Assembly (NCBI GenBank): GCA_021414305.1
Contig: JAIOOS010000006.1
Location: 434,001 to 498,000 of the forward strand
Reading direction: 5' to 3'
Source: Burkholderiales bacterium
Lineage (GTDB): Bacteria; Pseudomonadota; Gammaproteobacteria; Burkholderiales; Burkholderiaceae_C
Length of the DNA: 64,000 nt
The translations under genes were made by a program, and so were the position numbers. The notes beneath the pieces are model-generated. The model searched no databases. It was not told the origin of the DNA and was given only the letters and a program-made list of their open reading frames with translations. This document shows positions 18,397-27,463 of the stretch, in pieces (position 1 is the first letter of the stretch; every line of letters begins with the position of its first letter).

Positions 18397-20751
18397 TCAG
18401 CCGAGGAGCCGGCTCGGATCTCCGTCGAGCTTGGCCATCGCGCTGCGCGTGGCGCGCACGGTGAGCGCTTCGTCCTGCGCCGGCACCAGCAGGCCGGCCT
18501 GCAGGAAGGCGGCGAGGCGATGCTGCTGGAACAGCACGCCCCGGCCCTGCGGCGAGACGAACAGCGTGAGCTGACGGCGCATGCCCTGCCAGGCGAGCTG
18601 CACCGCCTCGTTGCGGTTGCGGTAGTCGAGCATGTACCAGCTGCCGACCTGGAGCTCGCGCGCCCAGGCAAGCATCGCCGGCGTCGGCATCGAGCCGCCC
18701 TCGGCGACGACCTCGAGCTCCGAACTCTCGTGGCCCGAGAGGTCCATGACCAGGGATTCGTCGATGTCGACCTGCTCGGCCTCGGGCAGCAGCTCCTCGA
18801 GCGTCTCGAGCCGCTGCATCAGCTCCTCGAGTCGCTCGTGCGAGATGGCAGCCGCCTTGGCGGTGAACGCGGCGGCGAGCGAGTTGTTGAGGCGCTGGAT
18901 GTGCTCGTCCTGCTTGGGCAGGGGAATGCCGGCCTCGTCCATGCCGTCGCGCAGGGTCTTGAGCAGCGGCGGCAGGCGACGGATGACCTCGGCGCGCTCG
19001 CTGCGCGAGACCTTGGCGCTCGCCGACCAGATCAGGTCGGCGGCGGCGCGCTTCATCTCCTTCACCGCCTCGGCGCCGTCGGTCTTGACCGCGGTGGTGG
19101 CGAGCACGTCGGCCCAGACGTGGAACAGGAACTCGCGCACGCCCTCCTGCACCGGCACGTCGTTCAGCATCTTGCGCAGCTCGATCGTGTACTGGATCGC
19201 CATGGTCTCGCGCTGCTCGACCTGCTGGGCCAGCGAGACGCCCTTCTTCGACGCCTCGTTCTCGTTCCTGAAGTAGTGCTCGAGGAATTTCTCGAACTCG
19301 GTGAGCACGGTCTGGAAGACGCGCCGGCCGGTGTCGGGATACGCCTCGACGACCTGGACCACGCGCTTGATCTCCTTCTCCAGCAGGTCGCCGACGGCGC
19401 GGCTGCCCGAGTCGAAGCCCATCACGCACGAGCCCATGCGGTCGATCAGGCGGCGCGCGGGATGCTCGACGGTGGCGAAGAAGTCGGGCTCGGAGACGGC
19501 GACGCGCAGCACCGGCATCTGCAGGCGCGCGAACCAGACGCGCACCGTCGCCGGAATCGCGTCTTCCATCAGGATGCTCTGGAACAGCAGGGCGACGATC
19601 TCGATCGTCGCGCGCTCGACCGGCGTCGCCGCGGCCGCCTTGAGCGCCTGCTTCCTCTGGTGCAGTTCCTCGAGCAGCGCCGGGGTGCCGATTCCGGGTG
19701 CGCCGCTGCTCGCCGCCGCCGCGGCGGCGCTGGACAGGCGCCGGGCGACGCTGTCCTGCGCCTGGGCGATGGCCGCATTGAGCCGCGGCGAAGCCGCCTG
19801 CGGCTCGCTCGAGGTGTGCGCGAAGTCGGGAAGCTGGCGGCTGACGAGGCGGTTCAGCCGGCCGAGCACCGCCTCGGCCTGGTCGGGTCCCCGCGCAAGG
19901 CCGGCGGCGCGGGTCATCATCCGCGTCTCCTCGCCGACCTCGTGCGCCTCCACCGCCGCGGCCGGCTTCATCACCGACTGCTGGAAGTCGGTGGAGCCCG
20001 GCGGTGCGGTACCGGTGGGCGTGCCGAAACCGCCGGTGGAGCCGGTACGCGTCGGCGCGGCGCCGTGCAGCGGCGCGCCGCCATGGTTGGAGCGGCGGAT
20101 GAAGGGCCGCAGGTCGACCTCGGGAAGCACGTGGCGCGCCAGCAGGAAGCGGTTGGTCTCGTGGTACGTCTCTTCGGCGAAATGCGAGAGCTCGTCGTGC
20201 AGCACCGCCTGCAGCACCCGCCAGGCGTCGAAGCCGAGCGGCGCGGCCAGCCAGGAGTTCGTGACCACCCGCGCCAGCACGTGAGGCCGCAGCACGTCGT
20301 TGGTCTCGAGCTCCTCGCGGCTCTCGAGCACATTCATCCGCGAGCGCAGGTCGGTGAACTCCCACGAGGCCCGGTCCATCATCGCCAGCGCCAGGCGCGA
20401 GCTGAGGATCTCGTGCTCGATGGTGTCGTCGTCGACCAGGCTCAGCTTGCCCGCGCGTTGCCCGGGCAGCACCGGCAACTCGCCGAGCCGCGTCTGGGCG
20501 ACCGTCCCCGTGCTCAACGAGGCGCGCAGCAGCGCCGTCATGCCCTGCAGCCAGAGCGGCAGGCTGCCCTGCAGCGTGGGAATGAGCTCGCGCCGCTTGA
20601 GCGCGACCGAGGGCTCGGCAACGGTAGCGGCTAGAGCACGAGCACCTTGATCGATGGCCTGCACCACCGCCGGCATTCCGCCGATCAGCCGCTCCACATA
20701 TGACCGCCTCGCCTGCTGCGCCAATGCCGTCGGGTTGGCGGGGGTGGGCAT
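18397..20751 (-). CDS. DUF1631 family protein
   Basis: 784 residues, a usual size for DUF1631 proteins, which are large, mostly alpha-helical cytoplasmic proteins of betaproteobacteria. Landmarks are ASWEFTDLRSRMNVLESREE (about 130-150), the helical core to about residue 640, and a C-terminal module (VGSWYMLDYRNRNEAVQLAW onward) that looks like a small beta domain, possibly PilZ-like. No enzymatic motif was seen. Monocistronic, with secF 43 bases upstream on the same strand. Confidence 0.8.
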   Translation of the reverse strand: MPTPANPTALAQQARRSYVERLIGGMPAVVQAIDQGARALAATVAEPSVALKRRELIPTLQGSLPLWLQGMTALLRASLSTGTVAQTRLGELPVLPGQRAGKLSLVDDDTIEHEILSSRLALAMMDRASWEFTDLRSRMNVLESREELETNDVLRPHVLARVVTNSWLAAPLGFDAWRVLQAVLHDELSHFAEETYHETNRFLLARHVLPEVDLRPFIRRSNHGGAPLHGAAPTRTGSTGGFGTPTGTAPPGSTDFQQSVMKPAAAVEAHEVGEETRMMTRAAGLARGPDQAEAVLGRLNRLVSRQLPDFAHTSSEPQAASPRLNAAIAQAQDSVARRLSSAAAAAASSGAPGIGTPALLEELHQRKQALKAAAATPVERATIEIVALLFQSILMEDAIPATVRVWFARLQMPVLRVAVSEPDFFATVEHPARRLIDRMGSCVMGFDSGSRAVGDLLEKEIKRVVQVVEAYPDTGRRVFQTVLTEFEKFLEHYFRNENEASKKGVSLAQQVEQRETMAIQYTIELRKMLNDVPVQEGVREFLFHVWADVLATTAVKTDGAEAVKEMKRAAADLIWSASAKVSRSERAEVIRRLPPLLKTLRDGMDEAGIPLPKQDEHIQRLNNSLAAAFTAKAAAISHERLEELMQRLETLEELLPEAEQVDIDESLVMDLSGHESSELEVVAEGGSMPTPAMLAWARELQVGSWYMLDYRNRNEAVQLAWQGMRRQLTLFVSPQGRGVLFQQHRLAAFLQAGLLVPAQDEALTVRATRSAMAKLDGDPSRLLG

Positions 20752-20794
20752 GGGCTGTGGGGTGTGTCCGGTCCTGCGAGTGTCGCTTTGGACT

Positions 20795-21829
20795 CTACAC
20801 CACCGCCCCGGCGTTCGGGTCCTCGGGATCGTGCGCCTTGGCCGTTGCCGAACCGATCAGATCCTCGCGCTTGACGCCCAGCCACATGGCTATCGCCGCG
20901 GCGACGAACACCGAGGAATAGATCCCGAACAGGATTCCGATCGTCAGCGCAATAGCGAAGTAATGCAGGGTCGGGCCGCCGAAAAGCAACATCGACAGCA
21001 CCATCATCTGCGTCGAGCCGTGGGTGATGATGGTGCGGCTGATCGTGCTGGTGATCGCGTGGTCGATCACCTCGTGGGTGTTGAGCTTGCGGTAGCGGCG
21101 GAACGACTCGCGGATCCGGTCGAAGATGACCACCGATTCGTTCACCGAATAGCCGAGCACCGCCAGCACCGCCGCCAGCACCGAGAGCGAGAACTCCCAC
21201 TGGAAGAAGGCGAAGAAGCCGAGGATGATGACCACGTCGTGCAGGTTGGCGACGATCGCGGCGACCGAGAACTTCCACTCGAAGCGGAACGCGAGGTAGA
21301 TCATGATGCCGATGACGACGAAGAGCAGCGCCTTCGCTCCGTCCTCGGCCAATTCCTTCCCGACCTGCGGGCCGACGAACTCGCTGCGCGACAGGCGAAC
21401 CGGCTCGACGGCGCCTGCCGTGCACGCCTGGCGAGACGCAGACTGGCCCTGCTCGGCCGGCCCTTCGCGGGCCGAGATCGTGCCGCCCTCGGCGCGGCAG
21501 AGCTCGGCGAACACCCGTGCGACGAGATCGGCCTGCTTCACGTCGGCGCGCAGCGGCACCCGGATCATCACGTCGCGCGAGCTGCCGAAGTTCTGCACCA
21601 GCACCTCGCCAAGGCCGAGCTTCTCGACCGTGGCACGGACCTTGTTGACCTCGGCCGGCTGCTCGTAGGCGGTCTCGATGACGGTGCCGCCGGTGAACTC
21701 GATCGAGAAGTGCAGCCCGCGCGTGGCGAGGAAGAAGACCGCGGCGAGGAAGGTCAGCGCCGACACGATGTTGAAGATCAACGCGTGCCGCATGAACGGG
21801 ATGTCGCGGCGGATGCGGAAGAACTCCAT
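20795..21829 (-). CDS. secF: Protein translocase subunit SecF
   Basis: 344 residues, against about 310-325 in most relatives. Six membrane segments and the SecF signatures are present: IEFTGGTVIETAY near residue 45 and GYSVNESVVIFDRIRES in the second half. It works with SecD to use proton-motive force in late Sec export. The extra length is a glycine/alanine-rich insertion with two cysteines (about residues 108-140, around ASRQACTAGAVE) in the first periplasmic domain, just before the conserved SEFVGPQVG. Last gene of the yajC-secD-secF unit. Confidence 0.95.
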   Translation of the reverse strand: MEFFRIRRDIPFMRHALIFNIVSALTFLAAVFFLATRGLHFSIEFTGGTVIETAYEQPAEVNKVRATVEKLGLGEVLVQNFGSSRDVMIRVPLRADVKQADLVARVFAELCRAEGGTISAREGPAEQGQSASRQACTAGAVEPVRLSRSEFVGPQVGKELAEDGAKALLFVVIGIMIYLAFRFEWKFSVAAIVANLHDVVIILGFFAFFQWEFSLSVLAAVLAVLGYSVNESVVIFDRIRESFRRYRKLNTHEVIDHAITSTISRTIITHGSTQMMVLSMLLFGGPTLHYFAIALTIGILFGIYSSVFVAAAIAMWLGVKREDLIGSATAKAHDPEDPNAGAVV

Positions 21830-21868
21830 TTGGCTTTTTCTCTGGACGGTTCGTTGAGGAGGGAGGGA

Positions 21869-23746
21869 TCAGGTCTCGGCCGGGACGCTGCTGCCGCCCG
21901 GCTTCCAGACCTGGCCGATCGAGACGCTCTTCAGGCGCTTCTGCCGGCCGTACCAGAGGTTGACCAGGCCGCGCGAGAACATCACCGCCGAGAACATCGA
22001 GGTGACGATGCCCAGGCAGTGGACGATCGCGAAGCCGCGCACCGGGCCCGAGCCGAAGGCAAGCAGCGCCAGGCCGGCGATCAGCGTCGTCACGTTCGAG
22101 TCGAGGATGGTCGCGAAGGCGCGCTCGTAGCCGGTGTTGATCGCCGCCTGCGGCGAGGCGCCGCCGCGCAGCTCCTCGCGCACCCGCTCGTTGATCAGCA
22201 CGTTGGCGTCGATCGCCATGCCGAGCGTCAGCGCGATCGCGGCGATGCCCGGCAGGGTCAGCGTCGCCTGCAGCATCGACAGCACCGCCACCAGCAGCAG
22301 CAGGTTGAAGCCGAGCGCCAGCGTGGAGACCAGGCCGAACAGCAGGTAGTAGCTGCACATGAAGAGAGCGATCGCGGCGAAGCCCCACATCACGCTGTGG
22401 AAGCCCTTGTCGATGTTCTCGGCGCCCAGGCTGGGGCCGATGGTGCGCTCCTCGATGATCTCCATCGGCGCGGCCAGCGACCCGGCGCGCAGCAGGAGCG
22501 CCGTGTCGTTGGCCTCGGCCGTGGTCATGCGGCCGGAGATCTGGAAGCGGTTGCCGAGCTCGCCGCGGATCACCGGCGCGGTGACGACCTCGCCCTTGCC
22601 CTTCTCGAACAGCAGGATCGCCATCCGCTTGCCGATGTTCTCGCGCGAGACGTCGCGCATGATGCGCGCGCCCTTGGCGTCCATCGTCAGGTGCACCGCT
22701 GCCTCGTGGGTCTGGCTGTCGAAGCCCGGCTGCGCGTCGGTCAGGCTCTCGCCGGTGACGATGACCTGGCGCTTGACCACCACCGGCGCGCCGCTGCGCT
22801 CGACGTACTTCTCGCTGCCGAAGGGCACCGGGCCGGCGCCGCTCTCGGCCGAGCGGCCCTCGAGGCTGTCGTCGACCATGCGCATCTCGAGCGTCGCGGT
22901 GCGGCCGATGATGTCCTTGGCCTTGGCCGTGTCCTGCACGCCCGGGAGCTGCACGACCACCCGGTCGGCGCCCTGCTGCTGGATCACCGGCTCGGCGACG
23001 CCGAGCTCGTTGACGCGGTTGTGCAGCGTCGTGATGTTCTGCGTGATCGCCGCCGACTGCACCCGCTTGGCGGCGTCGAGCTTGAGGTTGCCGGTGAGCT
23101 TGAAGTCGATGCCCTCGACGCTGTCCTGCCAGGCCAGGTCGGTGAGCTGGTCGGCGAGCACGGTGCGAGCCGCATCGCGCGTCGCCGCGTCGCGGAAGCG
23201 GACCACGACCCCGTTGCCGTCGCGGGCGATGCCGGCGTGGCGGATGTTCTTCTCGCGCAGCAGCGAGCGCGCGTCGCCGGCCAGCGCGTCGGCCTTCTTG
23301 GTCAGCGCCGCCTTCATGTCGACCTGCATCAGGAAGTGGACGCCGCCGCGCAGGTCGAGGCCGAGGTACATCGGCAGCGCGTGCAGCGCGGTCAGCCACT
23401 TCGGCGAGCGCGAGAGCAGGTTGAGGGCGACGATGTACGTCGGGTTCTCTGCGTCGGGGTTGAGGGCGGCACCGAGCGCGTCCTTCGCCTTGCGCTGCGC
23501 GTCGAGATCGCCGAAGCGCGCCTTCACCGAATTGCCGTCGTACTGGACGAAGTCGGCCTTCAGCCCGGCCTTGGCGAGGATGTCCTCGACCCGCGGCGCC
23601 AGCGACGCGTCGACCTTGACGGTGACCTTGCCGCTCGACACCTGCACCGCCGGCGCCTCGCCGAAGAAATTGGGCAGCGTGTAGACGATGCCGACGACGA
23701 GCGCGATCACCAGGATCGCGTACTTCCAGACCGGATAACGGTTCAC
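21869..23746 (-). CDS. secD: Protein translocase subunit SecD
   Basis: 625 residues starting at GTG. It has an N-terminal membrane helix, the large periplasmic P1 domain with LGLDLRGGVHFLMQVDM and LDAAKRVQSAAITQN, and a C-terminal six-helix RND-like bundle with GMAIDANVLINERVREEL. It forms the SecDF complex that assists preprotein export. 21 bases lie between yajC and secD and 39 between secD and secF. Confidence 0.96.
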   Translation of the reverse strand: MNRYPVWKYAILVIALVVGIVYTLPNFFGEAPAVQVSSGKVTVKVDASLAPRVEDILAKAGLKADFVQYDGNSVKARFGDLDAQRKAKDALGAALNPDAENPTYIVALNLLSRSPKWLTALHALPMYLGLDLRGGVHFLMQVDMKAALTKKADALAGDARSLLREKNIRHAGIARDGNGVVVRFRDAATRDAARTVLADQLTDLAWQDSVEGIDFKLTGNLKLDAAKRVQSAAITQNITTLHNRVNELGVAEPVIQQQGADRVVVQLPGVQDTAKAKDIIGRTATLEMRMVDDSLEGRSAESGAGPVPFGSEKYVERSGAPVVVKRQVIVTGESLTDAQPGFDSQTHEAAVHLTMDAKGARIMRDVSRENIGKRMAILLFEKGKGEVVTAPVIRGELGNRFQISGRMTTAEANDTALLLRAGSLAAPMEIIEERTIGPSLGAENIDKGFHSVMWGFAAIALFMCSYYLLFGLVSTLALGFNLLLLVAVLSMLQATLTLPGIAAIALTLGMAIDANVLINERVREELRGGASPQAAINTGYERAFATILDSNVTTLIAGLALLAFGSGPVRGFAIVHCLGIVTSMFSAVMFSRGLVNLWYGRQKRLKSVSIGQVWKPGGSSVPAET

Positions 23747-23767
23747 CTCGGCTCCCGGGGCGCTGGC

Positions 23768-24097
23768 CTACTTGACCGTGCCCTTGGGCATGACCTGGAT
23801 CACCGCCGAGCGCTGGACCTGGATTTCCACGCCGCCGGCGATCTCGAGGCCGATGAAGGTCTCGCCCATCTTCGACACCTTGCCGAGCAGGCCGCCCGAG
23901 GTGACGACCTCGTCGCCCTTGGCGAGCGCGTCGATCATCGCCTTGTGCTCCTTCTGCCGCTTCATCTGCGGCCGGATCATCACGAAGTAGAGAACGACGA
24001 ACATCAGGATCAGCGGCAGCATGCTGCCAAGACCGCCGAACATCGAGTCGGCGCCGGCGGCCGGCGCCGCCTGGGCAAAAGCTTCGGATATGAACAC
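23768..24097 (-). CDS. yajC: Preprotein translocase subunit YajC
   Basis: 109 residues, one membrane helix (about 24-42) followed by the family region IRPQMKRQKEHKAMIDALAK and VVTSGGLLGKV. Accessory component of SecDF. The start is a GTG (24097) with GAAGGA about ten bases upstream. The usual upstream partners tgt and queA are not present; a metallophosphoesterase gene lies there instead. Confidence 0.94.
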   Translation of the reverse strand: MFISEAFAQAAPAAGADSMFGGLGSMLPLILMFVVLYFVMIRPQMKRQKEHKAMIDALAKGDEVVTSGGLLGKVSKMGETFIGLEIAGGVEIQVQRSAVIQVMPKGTVK

Positions 24098-24166
24098 GGG
24101 AGGAGGTCCTTCGGGGCGCCGGTCGCTGCCGGCAAAACCTGTGGATTGTAGAGGCGGCGGCCCGCC

Positions 24167-25378
24167 TCAGGCCCCACTGGGGGCAGGGGCCGGCCGAGGC
24201 TCGGCGCGACGCGGCGCCGCAGCTTCCGGGGGCGCCGCCACCAGGCGCAGCAAGGTGATCTCCGAGGGCGCGCCGAAGCGCTTGGGCGGTCCCCAGTAGC
24301 CCGTGCCCCGGCTGGTGTAGACCCACATCCGGCGCCAGCGCTTCAGCCCGGCGGTGAACGGCTGCTGCAGCCGCACCAGGAAATTCCACGGCCAGAACTG
24401 GCCGCCATGGGTATGGCCGGAGAGCTGCAGGTCGAAGCCGGCGGCCTCGGCCGCCTCGGCGCTGCGCGGCTGGTGCGCGAGCAGCAGGCGCACCGCCGCG
24501 GACGGGCTGCCGGCAAGCGCCCGCCGCGGGTCGCTCGCGCCCTCGCGGTCGAAGTGGCCGGCGCTGAAGTCGTTGACGCCCGCCAGCACCAGCGTCGCCT
24601 CGCCGCGCCGGATCGCCACATGCTGGTTGGCCAGCACCGTGAGTCCGAGACGACGCAGCTCGGCCGCCCAGGCGTCGGCACCCGAGTAGTACTCGTGGTT
24701 GCCGGTGACGAAGAAGGTGCCTTCGCGCGAGCGCAGGTCGGCGAGCGGGGCGACGTGCGGCGCGAGCTCGCGCACCGAGCCGTCGACCAGGTCGCCGGTG
24801 ATCGCCACCAGGTCGGCATCGAGCGCGTTGACCGCGGCGACGACCCGCTCGACGTAAGGCCGGCGGATCGTCGGCCCCACGTGCACGTCGCTGAGCTGGG
24901 CGATGGTGAAGCCCTGCAGGCCCGCGGGCAGGCCGGCGATCGGCACCTCGACGCGGCGCACGGCCGCTGTTCGCCGGGCATTCAGGAAGCCCCAGGCCGT
25001 GGCGAACGCGGCGACGCCGACGGCTGCCCAGGCGCTCGCCGTGCCGGCCGTTCGCAGGGCTTCGATGCCCAGCCACGCGGGCTCGACCCGATGGAGCCCG
25101 GCAAGGACGAGAAGGCCCAGATCACGCAGCAGCGTCAGCACGAGCAGGGAAGAAAAGAGGCCGATGGCGACGAGGCCGATCCGGCTCGCGGCCTGGAGCA
25201 GGCGGCCGCGCCCCGCCGCACGACGCAGGCCCAGGCCGAGCGGCGCGGTGAGCGCCGAAAGCAGGAGCAGCCCGAGCAACGCCACCGACCACGGCCCACC
25301 GAGTTCCGGAGCGAGCCGCCAGCCGATCCAGGCATGGAGCAACAGCGAGACCAGGGGCAGGAGGCGCATCGGCCGCAT
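24167..25378 (-). CDS. Membrane-anchored metallophosphoesterase
   Basis: 403 residues. The first 150 contain four hydrophobic segments; the catalytic domain is then complete: QLSDVHVGPT (Asp-x-His), AITGDLVDG, VTGNHEYYSG and SGHTHGGQFWP (GHxH). The layout matches the YkuE/YaeI-like calcineurin-type phosphoesterases that act at the membrane surface; the substrate is unknown. A second ATG at 25369 is possible. The C-terminus is Ala/Pro-rich. Same strand as yajC, 69 bases upstream; cotranscription is possible. Confidence 0.85.
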   Translation of the reverse strand: MRPMRLLPLVSLLLHAWIGWRLAPELGGPWSVALLGLLLLSALTAPLGLGLRRAAGRGRLLQAASRIGLVAIGLFSSLLVLTLLRDLGLLVLAGLHRVEPAWLGIEALRTAGTASAWAAVGVAAFATAWGFLNARRTAAVRRVEVPIAGLPAGLQGFTIAQLSDVHVGPTIRRPYVERVVAAVNALDADLVAITGDLVDGSVRELAPHVAPLADLRSREGTFFVTGNHEYYSGADAWAAELRRLGLTVLANQHVAIRRGEATLVLAGVNDFSAGHFDREGASDPRRALAGSPSAAVRLLLAHQPRSAEAAEAAGFDLQLSGHTHGGQFWPWNFLVRLQQPFTAGLKRWRRMWVYTSRGTGYWGPPKRFGAPSEITLLRLVAAPPEAAAPRRAEPRPAPAPSGA

Positions 25379-25545
25379 GTGGGCACGACCGCCGGCCTTT
25401 CAACGACCGGACGTCGGGGACGCCGCCCACCGGCGTGGGACCCGGGGCTACAAGTGGCAACCGCGCGCCCCTTGACGCAGCCCCCGCCGCCGACACAATC
25501 GGTCGGGCGAGAGTTGTATCCAACAACCCGATCGAGGAGACAAGC

Positions 25546-26742
25546 ATGCAAACGTTCCGTTCGCTCGTCGCCGGCGCCGCGCTTTGCGCGCTGGGCGTCG
25601 CATCCGCACAGCAGCCCCCGCCCGAGGAGCCCGGCTGGGCCAAGGGCCGGCCGAAGACCGACACCGCCATGAAGATGGCGCCGGTGCCGGCCTTTCCGAT
25701 TCCGACGCCGGCCAACGAGCTGCCGACCAAGAAGTTCAAGCTGCCACCGGGCTTCAAGGTCGAGACCTGGGCCTCGGGCGTGCTCGACGCGCGCGAGATC
25801 CGCGAAGGTCCCAAGGGCACGATCGTCGTCAGCACGCTGTTCGTCGGCAACAAGGTCTACGCCTTTGCGCCCGGAAAGCGCGAGCCCAAGGTCATCATCG
25901 ACAAGCTGCCGATGGCGGCCGGCATCGCTTTCGACAGCAAGGGCAACCTGTACGTCGCGACGAACACGAAGATCTACCGCTACGACAACGTCGAGGCCAA
26001 TCTCGACAAGGTCGGCGAAGGCAAGGTGATCTACGACAAGCTGCCCGGCGGCAACGACCACAGCTGGAAATTCATCCGGATCAAGGACGACAAGCTCTAC
26101 TTCCCGATCGGCGCGCCGTGCAACATCTGCGATCCGGGCGAGTACGCGAAGATCTACCGGATGAACCTCGACGGCACGGGGATCGAAACGCTCGCAGCCG
26201 GCGTGCGCAACACCGTCGGCTTCGACTTCGATCCGAAGACGGGCGACATCTGGTTCACCGACAACGGCCGCGACTGGCTCAGCGAGGAGCTGCCGAACGA
26301 CGAGCTGAACCACATCGACATGAAGAAGCCGGGCCAGCACTTCGGCTTCCCGTACTGCCACCAGGGCGACCTCCCCGATCCGGAATTCGGCTGGGGCAAG
26401 TCGTGCGCCGACTACGTCAAGCCTGCCGCGTTGCTCGGGCCGCACGCCGGCTCGCTCGGCCTGAAGTTCTACACCGGCAAGATGTTTCCGGCGAAGTACC
26501 AGGGGGCGATGTTCATCGCCAAGCACGGACCGTGGAACCGCACCAAGAAGTACAACGGCGTCTACGTGGCCTGGCCCGACGGCAAGGGTGGCGCCAAGGT
26601 CGAGGAGTTCATGACCGGCTTCGTCGAGAACAACGCCTACCTCGGACGGCCGGTCGACTTCCACGTGATGAAGGACGGCTCGCTGCTGGTCAGCGACGAC
26701 CATGCCGGAGCGATCTATCGCATCAGCTACGGCGGCAAGTGA
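25546..26742 (+). CDS. Sorbosone-dehydrogenase-like secreted beta-propeller protein
   Basis: 398 residues. Signal peptide (SLVAGAALCALGVASAQ), then a beta-propeller of the L-sorbosone/glucose dehydrogenase (GDH) type: FKLPPGFKVETWASGVLDAR, VRNTVGFDFDPKTGDIWFTD, LSEELPNDELNHI, and near the end GSLLVSDDHAGAIYRI. Family members are PQQ-linked or PQQ-like periplasmic aldose/aldehyde oxidoreductases. The strong ribosome site GAGGAGA at 25533-25539 fixes the start. The cytochrome c gene follows after ten bases, so the pair may form a periplasmic dehydrogenase with its electron acceptor. Confidence 0.8.
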   Translation: MQTFRSLVAGAALCALGVASAQQPPPEEPGWAKGRPKTDTAMKMAPVPAFPIPTPANELPTKKFKLPPGFKVETWASGVLDAREIREGPKGTIVVSTLFVGNKVYAFAPGKREPKVIIDKLPMAAGIAFDSKGNLYVATNTKIYRYDNVEANLDKVGEGKVIYDKLPGGNDHSWKFIRIKDDKLYFPIGAPCNICDPGEYAKIYRMNLDGTGIETLAAGVRNTVGFDFDPKTGDIWFTDNGRDWLSEELPNDELNHIDMKKPGQHFGFPYCHQGDLPDPEFGWGKSCADYVKPAALLGPHAGSLGLKFYTGKMFPAKYQGAMFIAKHGPWNRTKKYNGVYVAWPDGKGGAKVEEFMTGFVENNAYLGRPVDFHVMKDGSLLVSDDHAGAIYRISYGGK

Positions 26743-26752
26743 CGCGGGGAGG

Positions 26753-27451
26753 ATGACCCGCTGGCACAGGCGGGCATCCAGCGCGGCGGCGCTGGCCGCC
26801 GCGCTGCTCTTCGCCGCGGCCTTGCAGGCGCAGACAAGGCCGGCGCGCGGCGCCAGCGGTTCGGCCGCCCGGACCGCCGCGCCGGCGGCATCGCAGGCCG
26901 CGGCCGCCAAGGCAAGCGCCGCCGACTATGCCGAGCGCTTCGCGACGGTGTGCGCCGCCTGCCACGGCGCCAACGGCCGCAGCGACATGCCCGGCACGCC
27001 GGTGCTCGCCGGGCAGCATTCCTACTACACGATCACCCAGCTCTTCCTGTACCGCGAGGGCCGGCGCAGCAACCCGTTGATGACCGCCGTCGCCAAGGGA
27101 TTCAGCGACGCCGACCTCCGCGGCTTCTCCGACTACATCGGCACGCTGCCGCCGCAACCCGCGCCCGCCGCCTCGGCTCCGCCCGACGCTGCCCGGATGA
27201 AGCAGGGCCAGGCGCTCGCCCAACAGCACAAGTGCGTGTTCTGCCATGGCGCCGACTTCGCCGGTGGCCAGCAGGTGCCGCGCATCGGCGGCCAGCGCGA
27301 GGAGTATTTGCGCGACGTGCTGCAGGGCTATCGCTCCGGGCAGCGCGTCGGCTACACCCTGGCGATGGCGGAGGCGGTGGGCCCGGTTTCTCCGGCCGAG
27401 CTCGACGTGCTCGCCTACTACGCGGCGCGCGTTCCGGTCGCCGGCCGCTAG
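26753..27451 (+). CDS. Dihaem cytochrome c (c4-like), periplasmic
   Basis: 232 residues. The signal peptide is Ala-rich (about residues 1-25). Two CxxCH haem sites are present, CAACH near residue 66 and CVFCH near residue 163, each in a class I cytochrome fold (GRSDMPGTPVLAGQ ... SDYIGTL; GQQVPRIGGQREEYL). This is the c4-type double arrangement. The purine-rich GGGGAGG directly abuts the ATG, an unusually short spacing. It follows the sorbosone-dehydrogenase-like gene closely and is inferred to accept its electrons. Confidence 0.85.
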   Translation: MTRWHRRASSAAALAAALLFAAALQAQTRPARGASGSAARTAAPAASQAAAAKASAADYAERFATVCAACHGANGRSDMPGTPVLAGQHSYYTITQLFLYREGRRSNPLMTAVAKGFSDADLRGFSDYIGTLPPQPAPAASAPPDAARMKQGQALAQQHKCVFCHGADFAGGQQVPRIGGQREEYLRDVLQGYRSGQRVGYTLAMAEAVGPVSPAELDVLAYYAARVPVAGR

Positions 27452-27463
27452 CGGGCCGTGCAA

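Noticed and set aside
20654-25076. Very long open frames on both strands across secF-secD-yajC
   Set aside because: The conserved SecF, SecD and YajC proteins are in one consistent set of frames; the long alternatives are arginine- and aspartate-rich shadows.
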